This document shows, piece after piece, positions 54,917 to 63,699 of a stretch of DNA of 64,000 nt. The notes under the pieces are model-generated. The model searched no databases and was not told the origin of the DNA. It was given only the letters and a program-made list of their open reading frames with translations. This DNA is from Liopterus haemorrhoidalis. Taxonomy: Eukaryota > Arthropoda > Insecta > Coleoptera > Dytiscidae. Made by a program: the position numbers and the translations under genes. Numbering within the stretch: the stretch's first letter is position 1; the number at the start of each line of letters is the position of its first letter. The stretch covers positions 6,450,501 through 6,514,500 of the forward strand of contig OZ020618.1 in the NCBI GenBank assembly GCA_963971575.1. Direction: 5' to 3'.

Positions 54917-56091
54917 CAGCGTTTCCCAAAGTGTGGGTCGCGACCCGGCACCGGGTCGCTGAAATATTTAGCCGGGTCGCGAAAAAAATTGTAAAAACAC
55001 AAAAAATATTTTTTTTGCACATATATATTTTTTTTACGTCAGTTAATCACCAGAATAGTGTGTATTTGTGCTCTTTATTACTATTGAGAAGTGACATTAC
55101 CGTTGGCATACAGCGCCGCCAACGGTAAAATTCATGGCAAAATGGCTGAATTGTCTAGTATTCAGCTGTCAATATGCTAACAGGGAACAGGTTAATTTAA
55201 GCACAGTACATTTTTATTTTATGAAAATGTATCTATCGACGTTCTAACAAAAAATCAACACCAGAACATATGTAATAATTTCAAACAGTACTACAGTCGC
55301 GTAGTACAATATTTGACCACCAGACTGCGTATCCGACCGTGTCAGTTCTCAATACTATATTCTTTATTACTATCCTATACTCTTTATTACTATTTATTAC
55401 TCTTTATTACTATAAAGCTACTGCTTTAAAATAACATTTGTTTTGTAAATAATAGTATATTATGTTACTAGGAGTAGAACGCGCTCTTTTTTGTGCTGAG
55501 CTCAAATGTTGCTGCCGAGGCGCAGCTGACGCTTGCATTTTGAGCGAAGCACAAAAAAGGCGTTCTACTCCAAGTGACATATACTATTTTTTCTTCAAGC
55601 GTAGGTATTAAAAATTTGCAACCATAAATACTTCTGACTTTATAGTTTCAGATGCTATTGCTGCTAATTCCGGCGATGTACATTGAATTGGTTGAGATAT
55701 TTTTTAATTTTTGATCTTTATATTGTGTATTTTGTTACTAATCACAGAATGATCACAAAATAATAATAAAGTAACTCACTAATAACGTAACTAACTTTTG
55801 AATTCACTACAAACCATGCTACAAACATATTAAATTGACAGTTGTTTTGTTTATGGCGACTGCTGACATCAGTGCCATCTGTTGATAACTATATGAACTA
55901 TTTACTAGTATAAAAATGTTCACATTTTATTACTAGTAAAAAAATGTATCATTTCTACCGAATGTATTGAACAATTTAATGTTAGCATTATAATCCGCTT
56001 GAAGAAAAATGTTTATTTTTTCATAAGGTGGGTCGCGAAGAATTTTAAAACCTCGTACCGGGTCGCGGTCAAAAAAGTTTGGGAACCGCTG
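54917..56091. mobile_element. hAT element with perfect GTCTATTC TSD
   Basis: Ends CAGCGTTTCCCAAAGTGTGG and, inverted, CAGCGGTTCCCAAACTTTTT, 1175 bp, TSD GTCTATTC at 54909-54916 and 56092-56099. GGGTCGCG words lie at both subterminal regions. No transposase ORF. The centre carries the 55441-56008 repeat. Confidence 0.95.
55441..56008 (-). repeat. Interspersed repeat inside hAT; unoccupied paralogue of 29812-30925
   Basis: Reverse-complement match to 29812-30925. Here GCTAACATTA joins AATTGTTCAATAC directly, where the other copy carries a 563-bp MITE. Includes the CCTCGG-type palindrome at 55470-55575. Confidence 0.88.
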
Positions 56092-56331
56092 GTCTATTCT
56101 ATTCTGTCATGACTAATAAAGCGATTCTATTGACATTATTGAGCCCGTGAGCACAAAAAGGTTACATCACCTCTAGGGTGATACAAAAAGAATATAGAAT
56201 ACAAGAAACAAATATTGTAAAACTAGAATAAACACATTTGTCATGAGATATGTTAGAAATGAAGTTATTTAAACTATTTTTAATGTGTTAAAGTTAGTGT
56301 TATGTAATGAGATGAAATGATGATGACTTAC
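56092..56331. other. Intron side of the host exon
   Basis: AT-rich sequence 3' of the splice donors on the minus strand; nothing else seen. Confidence 0.45.
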
Positions 56332-56464
56332 GCTTACCGCGGTTCTTAGCTCCGCGTTCGCTACGGATTAGAACTTCGCGGTCATCTTCTTCCCAGATTT
56401 CTCCATCTGCAACTGCTACCGCCAATACAACCAGAACTAGACTCAGCAACACTAACCACTTCAT
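56332..56464 (-). CDS. First coding exon of a secreted host protein (partial gene)
   Basis: On the minus strand a TTTGTTTGTTTCAG acceptor immediately precedes ATG (56464), so an untranslated exon must lie further right. The exon encodes MKWLVLLSLVLVVLAVAVAD, a clean signal peptide, then an acidic stretch GEIWEEDDREVLIRSERG and a basic end AKNRGK. Two tandem donors 6 nt apart (GTAAGC after 56338, GTAAGT after 56332) keep the same phase (1). Codons (CGC, GCG, GGC-type third bases) are far less AT-biased than the surroundings, as expected for a host gene. No later exon is recognisable to the left within 56 kb. The mature product is not recognised; a pleiotrophin/Miple-like factor is only a weak impression from memory. 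Confidence 0.8.
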
Positions 56465-57445
56465 CTGAAACAAACAAAAATTAAACATTAGAACGATCTC
56501 TTTTAACTGAGCTTGAGTGAAAGGCTGTTACCATCAAGAATATCAGCGATAATCGGCAAAATATACTTTTATCACGGTATAGAAAGATATGTCAACAGAA
56601 TATGTCAATATAAGTTAGTTACCGGGCAACATATACAATGATACGATCCACAAATTGTGTCTGTTTTGTTTGTTTTAAGGCCCGGTTACACCACAGAACA
56701 CAATATATTAAGAACGGACACTGCCAGCAAAAAAAATTAGTACGTTCCCTCTAGGAATATACCAATGAACTAAACAACAACAACCGCCAAATTTAAATTT
56801 TACTATCTGATTTACGTTCATAATTACCATTATCATTGTATTAAATATATTTTGAAAAGAAATACATATATATTTAATAATCCATTTACATTAATATAAC
56901 ACATAAATAAGAAATTTAAATAAATAAATCTAAATAAAAGGTGTAAGCTATTTATTTTTGAAACACAAAATTATACACAACGTTAAATATTATTTTAAAC
57001 ACAACATTATAATTACTAATTACAAACACTGTATTAATAAAATTGGAGGCTATACCTGTTTTTTTATTTTTTCGGCCTCATATTTGGTTTCTACACATTT
57101 CAGATCATCATAAGACAATATCCGCAAAAAATAAATTTTTGTCCGTCTTCCCGAGATGTACAATGTATGTATCAAATACAGTATAAGATGACCAAAATTG
57201 GAAATAAAATTCTATTATTTGAACCATGTATTTGAAAATTAACAAGCTTAAATGCGTATTACTTCAACACCAACTGTCATGTGTTTGACAGCAAATGGCG
57301 GCTGATCGACAGCTAGAACACGAAGTTTCTGATCGTTTGAAGTCGGGTGTATTCGTAATTTATTTTGCACTATGTCACCATCTACCAATATACCAGAAAA
57401 CTAAAACTCGAGCCAAGGTCATTACATACCAGTGGCACCCGGGTG
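56465..57445. other. Upstream intron or flank of the host exon
   Basis: AT-rich. GGCCCGGTTACACCACAGAA near 56680 resembles a MITE end of the TTACAC type, but has no partner. Confidence 0.4.
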
Positions 57446-57970
57446 GGTTACACGATGCCAGTAACTTGTGCTAATACTGGCACAAGTACTTGTGCCAGTA
57501 CTTGCACAAGTCGTTTTGTCATTTACACGTATGCCAGTATCTTATTTAAGTAACCTTGCAAAGAACACGAAACACACTGCAAAATGTAAATGTTTCAAAT
57601 TATTTTTGATGCGTAAATCCGTCTTTTTAACGCACCAATTTTCGATGTTTTACTATTTTATGTTGCACACGTCTTTCACACCCGTTAACAAAAATGAAGC
57701 TCCACCAAAAACTATTTATAAAATCAAATATACTTGTGGTGTCCTCAGACACATTTTAACTATATTTAACGTTTTTGTATCAGCCAGAACAAATCAGCTG
57801 TTCATGGCGGTCATTTTGAATAGTCACTTGCACGGCTACTTGTACCAGTAAATAGGAATGCCTTCTATTGACTTGACTTGCATGAGATACTTGTGCAAGT
57901 ACTGGCACCAGTACTGCATGTACGTCTACACGATGCCAGGGACTGGTGCAAGTTACTTGCATCGTGTAAC
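57446..57970. mobile_element. GTTACACGATGC fold-back MITE
   Basis: Ends GGTTACACGATGCCAGTAAC and inverted GTTACACGATGCAAGTAACT, about 525 bp. Both subterminal regions are built from ACTGGCACAAGTACTTGTGC-like self-complementary words. Interior AT-rich, no ORF. Confidence 0.85.
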
Positions 57971-58094
57971 TGAGTCATTATGCAGTGGCAGACATGTAAA
58001 TTAAACCGGCCTGGGAAGAATTTTGTAGACCAGCCTCATTTAGCAAAAAAATACATATAGGCCATTGAATAAAAAGACTAAAGGAAGGAGACTA
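57971..58094. other. Short unassigned spacer
   Basis: May include the decayed left end of the mariner that follows. Confidence 0.3.
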
Positions 58095-58775
58095 TATGAA
58101 TTTATACATACAAAGTTTTCTGACGATTTCTACGATTTCTCTAAACCCTCAAAATAGGCCTCTGTTTCAGCGACCCATCTCTTCAAGTTTGGAAATAAAT
58201 AATAGTCGCAGGGGGTCAAATCTGGCGAATATGATGGAAGAGGAACCAATTCGTTGCGCAGTTCATAAAGTTTTGCCATTACGACTGTGCACTTGTGAAT
58301 TGATTGTCCTGGTGGAACAGCACTTTTTCCTTCACCAAATGAGGCCGCTTTCGCTTCAAATTGGCGTGGAATCAGTTCAACAGTCTGCATAATATACGCC
58401 TGTTATCACATTTTTTCAGGTAGTCGATGGAAAAACTATGGCCATGACTTTGTTGACCGATAGACCCACCTTGGCCTTCTTCGGCTTCGATTCAGCAGTC
58501 CACTGTTCCGATTGTTCCTTGGTCTCTGGTTTGTTGTGATGGATCCATGTTTCGTCTACGGTTACGAATCGGCGAAAAAAGTCCTTATCGCGGTTGAACA
58601 TTCCTTCGAAATGGTCAGACAATCGCGTTTGTTGTCTACTGAAAGCAAATGCGGCACTCATCTAGAAGAGAACTTCCTCATACCCAAATATTGCGCAAAA
58701 TGTTGAGCACCCGTTCAGTTGAGATACCCGCAGTGTCAGCTATCTCGCGCTTAATCACTCGTCGATCGTCGATTA

Positions 58776-59559
58776 CACTGGTCAACAAAATTAAACTTTT
58801 TTTTCTCATCACAAACAAAAATATTCTGAATGTATTTTTGATGCTGAATCCAAATCTGGTTATAGTTTTGTTGTAGCACGTATAGTTTTTAAATTATTTA
58901 CATTTTTGTATATTATGAAAATATACGTAATTATATGAAAATGGAGTGTTTAGTAAATCACATTTTATGCAAACCATTTATTTGGGAAAAGTAACATACA
59001 CATCTACGCTAAATTAATACAAGGCAATGAACTGCAAACCACTAATTTACATGAAAGAGAGCTTTTAATATGATTGTAAAATAAGAGTATACCATTACAG
59101 GCTATTAAAATCGTTGAGAGTACGATTTTCGTTTAAACTTTTGGTCTGGAATTTCACGATACAACATCCAACAATGGTCAGCCATCATGATTTCATTCCA
59201 AAATCCTTGGTAACGAACTTCCATAGCTTTAATGTCTTGGTGAAAGCGTTCCCCTTGCTCGTCACTCACTGCGCCAAGGTTTTGGGGAAAGAAATCTAGA
59301 TGTTAATGCAGGAAGTGCATACGTTAATACGAAATGCACACGTTAATGTACGAAATACATAAGTCAAATCCAATAAAATGTTGAAAAAAGTAGTACTTTG
59401 CCTATATAGTATTGGTAAATCTGTGTATATACATATATGATTTCATCATAAAAACTATACGTGATACAAAAAATCTGATTGCTGTTTTGAAATCAGCATT
59501 GAAAATTGAATGCAGGTAACCCAAAATTATATCTGATGAAATTTCTTTGTTGACCAGTG
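58776..59559 (-). mobile_element. CACTG-ended transposon (CMC-like) with TTA TSD
   Basis: Ends CACTGGTCAACAAA in inverted orientation, with TTA at 58773-58775 and 59560-59562. Removing the element and one TTA restores the mariner reading frame across the join. Imperfect inverted arms extend about 125 bp and share GATGCTGA and CACGTATAGTTTTTA blocks. A CACTG terminus with a 3-bp TSD is what the CACTA/Mirage/Chapaev (CMC) group shows, by family knowledge. The 784-bp copy carries one ORF tail. Confidence 0.85.
59105..59302 (-). pseudogene. ORF tail with GERFHQD motif inside the CACTG-ended element
   Basis: An open C-terminal stretch of 65 codons starts after an in-frame TAA: HLDFFPQNLGAVSDEQGERF, HQDIKAMEVRYQGFWNEIMM, ADHCWMLYREIP, then a basic end KFKRKSYSQRF and stop at 59105. 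I recall the FP-x-NLG-x-VSDE-GERFHQDI...YQG-W...M-ADYCW pattern from uncharacterised arthropod ORFs, but no function is known to me. The frame has no start and only a single domain, so it is a fragment. Its position between terminal repeats links that ORF family to a transposon. Confidence 0.7.
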
Positions 59560-60036
59560 TTATTATTCCATGGATTTTGTCGACCATTTCTGGTGAAGTG
59601 ACTTCTTTTGGACGGCCTGGAAACTTATCATCAAAAATGCTCTTAAGACCACGTTCAAATTTAATTGTCCAATATTTTATTGTTGATATCGAAGGTGCAG
59701 AGTCCCCATAAACATCGTTCGATTCGGTGTTGATCTCATCGTTCGTTTTCTTTTTCAAAAACAGGCAATCACTACACGATATTCGATTTTATTCATTTTT
59801 GTAAAAATGCAAAAGTTGTTCGCTTTTAATGACTTTCAAACACAAACTAAGTATTCATACAGTATTCATTTAGGTTAGGATTTACGAAAAACAACATTGA
59901 TTTGATACTGGTGGCGTCAGGGACCTAGCCAGGAGTTCATCTTGGGAGGGGGGGGAGCAAAAATAACAAAATATTCTAAATTGGTCGGTATGACCTTAAT
60001 TACATGACTTGGGTAGAAAATAACAGCGTTCTAGGT

Positions 60037-61033
60037 CAGGAGTCGGCAACGTCTCAGTGACAAAAAGCCAAATCTATATTGAAAAAAAAAAAATACACAA
60101 TAACAGGGAAGAGCCGCTAAAAAATATATGCTATATTTAAGAAAAAAACGTAAAAATTGTTTATTTGTTTTAAAATAATCAAGTATTACAATAAATTAAT
60201 ATTTACTTATACATTTAGTTTGTGATACCTATTGTAGTTGCCAGTATATTACAATATAATATTTTTTTTTAATGGGACGGTTGCTCCTGTATAGTGTTCT
60301 ATAAGACTTCAATATTTGGTGAATATTCAGTAATCTTTAACTTAAGGCAGCACTCTAGTTTCAGGTCAGTAAGATTACTTCTTAACTGACTCTTTATTAA
60401 TTTCATATGTGAAAAGATTTGCTTACAGTAATATGTGTATCCGAAAATTGTCAGTAGCCCAAAAGCATAATTTTTTAAAAGATTGAACGATTCTGGAAGA
60501 CGGTTCCAAGCTTCGAAAAGAACTTTATCTACATTTTGAAGATTGCGAATCTCGATCCACTTATGCTGGGAAGATAAAATTCACTTTTTTCTTTCTAAAT
60601 TTTCCAGTTCAGAATTAAGTTTTAAGAATATATAGTTCCATAAACCTTTGGATTTCAAATTCACTAATTGAAGGTGATAAATGTAATTGCTACATATCTA
60701 CTTCAATTGGTTTTGTCAAAAAAGCTAGTGTAGCTTTATATTTTCTAAACTCTTTAAATCTATCTCGAAAAGCTTCTTGCATGTTAACAATAGTTTGTGC
60801 AAAAAAAAAATGCATTAATAACATGTTTTTGTAAATTAATAAAATTAATATAAATTAATAAAAAAGGAATTACCGGGCGTGAATTGCACCGTAAAACATT
60901 CTGAAAAATACAAAACCTGTATAGTACAGGCAGAAAGTTGAAAATTAAAAAATAGATTATATTAAAATAAAAACCAGCCAATTTTCAAAGAGCCACAAAA
61001 TTTTCTAATAGAGCCGCAGGTTACCAACCCCTG
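60037..61033 (-). mobile_element. Nested hAT element
   Basis: Ends CAGGAGTCGGCAACG and inverted CAGGGGTTGGTAACC. TSD TTCTAGGT/TTTTAGGT (60029-60036, 61034-61041; one mismatch). 997 bp inside the outer hAT; retains transposase C-terminus. Confidence 0.9.
60299..60580 (-). pseudogene. hAT transposase C-terminal dimerisation domain
   Basis: Minus-strand open stretch of about 90 codons: WIEIRNLQNVDKVLFEAWNR, LPESFNLLKNYAFGLLTIFG, YTYYCKQIFSHMKLIKSQLR, SNLTDLKLECCLKLK and stop at 60299. The FG-x-TY-C-Q-FS-MK-IKS-LRS-LTD block is the hAT C-terminal (hATC) domain, which ends with the last catalytic-region residues and mediates dimerisation. The BED finger and the rest of the catalytic domain are deleted. 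No stop inside the retained stretch. Confidence 0.88.
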
Positions 61034-61204
61034 TTTTAGGTCTTTTGTAGTATATTAAATAATAAAAGTCCAGTAAATTTATAAATTTTCTTCACCTCCG
61101 GTGGAGAAATCTTCTAACAACCTAAATTATATTTTATATAAGGTAAACTATCCTGGGGGGGGGGGGCAAATGACCCTTATGCCCCCCTCCTGGCTACGTC
61201 CCTG

Positions 61205-61974
61205 GGTGGCGTCATCTCTGCGTAGGCCGATTACTTTTCAACGGCCTCTTGTAGTGTCTTGTCGATCTCTTATATTTTTCCCTTGTAAGTTATTTTCGTT
61301 CTGATTGTAATTTTATTCTCTTCTTTGCTTATTCACTGATTTGCCTTATTTATTTCTTATTTGTATCAACTACGTCACATCCTTTTTCGTTTCAAAAATC
61401 TTGTATCGCCCGAACTCAATATCGACAGATAATGATATTTGCTCGTTCTAATATGTGTCCGATTGTGAGTGGTGAACAAATATACTCAGTTATCCGACCA
61501 TGCCTAGTGAGAAATCCAGACTGACAACCGTAAAAACCCAACATTTCTCAAGAAAAAAACTACATTTCAATCATTCCGTGGCTATAAGTTTTAATGTTTT
61601 TCTGTTATGTTGGTAATTACATACCGTATTACAGATAGACTTGCTCAGATCTATTGTTTGAAATTGTTATTAAGTGATGCTTTAGCGTCAATACGAAACG
61701 AGGTAAATTGCGAGTATTAATACATCCATTGGTTGCTTTGGTCGTTTGTACGGAAACTTCAGTACATAGCGCGTTTGATAGGTTTGACATCCAAAGGAAT
61801 CAATTTTCAGAACACTTGCATGATATAGTTGGTATAGTGAACAGTGGCGTACATGGAAGCAAAAGACGCACTGCATCCCTAGCTCAATCAGATGGAAATA
61901 TTTTTTTGCGAAAAATCTTTAACTATAAAATTGATGTGAATTCACAAAAATCTTTATTCCTCATGCTGTTTTTA
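61205..61974. other. Unrecognised; open frame not called
   Basis: An open frame at 61708-62166 has a string VNSGVHGSKRRTASLAQSDG that looks protein-like, but it runs into the mariner TIR and I cannot assign it to a family. Confidence 0.4.
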
Positions 61975-62730
61975 CGAGGGATATTTCCAAAGTTCTGGGA
62001 ATTTAGCTATAATTTTTATTATTTTGTTAATTTTCGTCAATATTACAATGTAGTTTTTCAACATAATCTCCATTTAACTGAATACATTTATCCCAATGAT
62101 AAACTAATTTTTTTAAGCCGTCCTCAAAGAACTTTTTCGTTGTCTCCTATTGAGTTTCTGTTCTAGTCCCAACAGCCTTGGCACCCAGCGCGGTGAAACC
62201 TTGCTAACGCCCAAACAATCATGCAAGATGTCTTGAACTTGTCGTTTACCTATCCCTAGGAGCACACTAATTTGACGAATAGTCATTCGCCTGTCCTCTT
62301 TCAGTAGGTCTTCGACGGCAGTAATGTTTCTTTCATTTACCGACGTGCTTGAGCGCCCACTGCGTGGATCGTCTTCTAGTGATGTTCTACCGGTTTTAAA
62401 ACGATCGATCCACCGATAAACAGTACTTTTGGATTCTGCAGACTCACCAAATACTCCTTGCAGACGCTGAATAATTTCTGATGTTTTCACACCTTCTTTC
62501 CACAAAAAGAAAATTATTGCTCTTTGAGATTTTGCTGCGTCTTCCATGGTTACAAAAACAGTGCTATGAAAACGCGTCTATATTAGTCGAATACCTAAAT
62601 CAGACTGAACAATATTGCACTAGATAGTTGCATAAACATGTCAAGACTTGTCTGGCATCAATCACATTGCCTATAAGTTCTGCGTAATTTAATTATAGCA
62701 CAATTCCCAGAATTTAGGAAACATCCCTCG
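61975..62730 (-). mobile_element. mariner-type element with CGAGGGAT ends, core deleted
   Basis: Inverted ends CGAGGGATATTTCCAAAGTT / CGAGGGATGTTTCCTAAATT continuing through TCTGGGAATT and GCTATAATT (about 50 bp). TA at 61973-61974 and 62731-62732. 756 bp. Confidence 0.94.
62027..62547 (-). pseudogene. mariner-type transposase, N- and C-termini only
   Basis: ATG at 62547: MEDAAKSQRAIIFFLWKEGV, IIQRLQGVFGESAESKSTVY, RWIDRFKTGRTSLEDDPRSG (HTH 1 and linker), NERNITAVEDLLKEDRRMTI, RQISVLLGIGKRQVQDILHD (HTH 2) and SPRWVPRLLGLEQKLNRR. That is 144 open codons, the best-kept DNA-binding half in the window. The core is deleted, and after the frame break the tail FFEDGLKKLVYHWDKCIQLN, GDYVEK ends at 62027. 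No catalytic Asp is retained. Confidence 0.92.
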
Positions 62731-62732
62731 TA

Positions 62733-63549
62733 GTTTCGGTGTAAACCATTTTCAAAGCTACGATGGTGTCAATGAAATGAATATAGTCCTTAAACCAATC
62801 TTTATACCAGTTATTAATTAATATAATTCAAAATTTCCCTTACCTAACTTATTAAGAAATTAATATAACCGTTTGAACTGTGATAATATAAAATAATCCA
62901 CGTTTCAGCTTAATTAACACAGTGTTTATAGCAGGAAATCGCTATGAACCTGCTGGATAACAAAAAATATTCATTGTGTGTATTCCATTTTGGTTGATTA
63001 AAAGGCGGTTACCAGGCAAAGCCCTACTTTTATATATTAAAATGAAACAGTTTTAATATTAAGCCGCGTCTGTAGTAAATGTTTTGCTGGTTCAAATAAG
63101 TTCCCCCGTTCTACGTATTATTAATATAAGAACAGATAATGAAACAGCTAAATTTTGAATAATGAAGACAAGAAAGTGATTGTTGTTTGGAGTTATAAAA
63201 AAATTCAAATTGAAATTTTACCAAGTTTTCTTCTACAGAAATTATTTTTATGCTTTTGACAAAAGAAATTTGCCACATCGGCTATACACACAGCAAAAAA
63301 TTCATTCAGTGTAAAAGTTCTTTCTCAGTTTTGTTATAATTTTAGTGTTAAAATTTTCATTTAAATAAAGTAAAAAATTCACTATTTTTAACCAAATCAC
63401 CGTGTAAATCTTCATTTATTCAGATAGTGTTGTTTTTATGAAATATTACTTTTTCAGTATAATTTAACCAGTATGTGTAAACTTTACACTAAATTTAACC
63501 AAAAAAGAAGTGTAAATAATTAACACGAAAAGCGAGGAACTTCATGGTA
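62733..63549. other. AT-rich; no gene seen
   Basis: 63290-63530 repeats GTGTAAA/TTTACAC words, possibly a decayed MITE; ends not defined. Confidence 0.35.
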
Positions 63550-63613
63550 CACTAAAGTTCATTTTTAGGGTTTTGTAGGTATGACCAAAAAACCCTTATA
63601 CCGTCATTTTGTC

Positions 63614-63699
<86 letters not shown>

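Larger units (their letters stand above)
58095..59812 (-). pseudogene. mariner transposase split by a CACTG-ended transposon
   Basis: Minus strand from about 59799: MNKIEYRVVIACF, stop, then KKKTNDEINTESNDVYGDSA, KYWTIKFERGLKSIFDD, PGRPKEVTSPEMVDKIHGI. At this point an inserted element (58776-59559) begins. On its far side the frame continues IDDRRVIKREIADTAGISTE, RVLNIL, stops, then an open piece with FFRRFVTVDETWIHHNKPET (first Asp) and a degraded second-Asp block. It ends with SYSPDLTPCDYYLFPNLKRW (third Asp) and AETEAYFEGLEKS. The second motif (normally HDNA or QDNA) is destroyed. Several stops and shifts. Ends not defined on the left. Confidence 0.9.
59918..61204. mobile_element. Outer hAT MITE with GGTGGCGT TSD
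   Basis: Ends CAGGGACCTAGCCAGGAG and inverted CAGGGACGTAGCCAGGAG, each followed by a G-run. Perfect 8-bp TSD GGTGGCGT (59910-59917, 61205-61212). Without the nested element it is only about 290 bp. Confidence 0.95.

Noticed and set aside
61708..62166. 152-codon frame overlapping the mariner left end
   Set aside because: It runs through the terminal repeat and in antisense through transposase sequence; the N-terminal part looks protein-like but could not be assigned.
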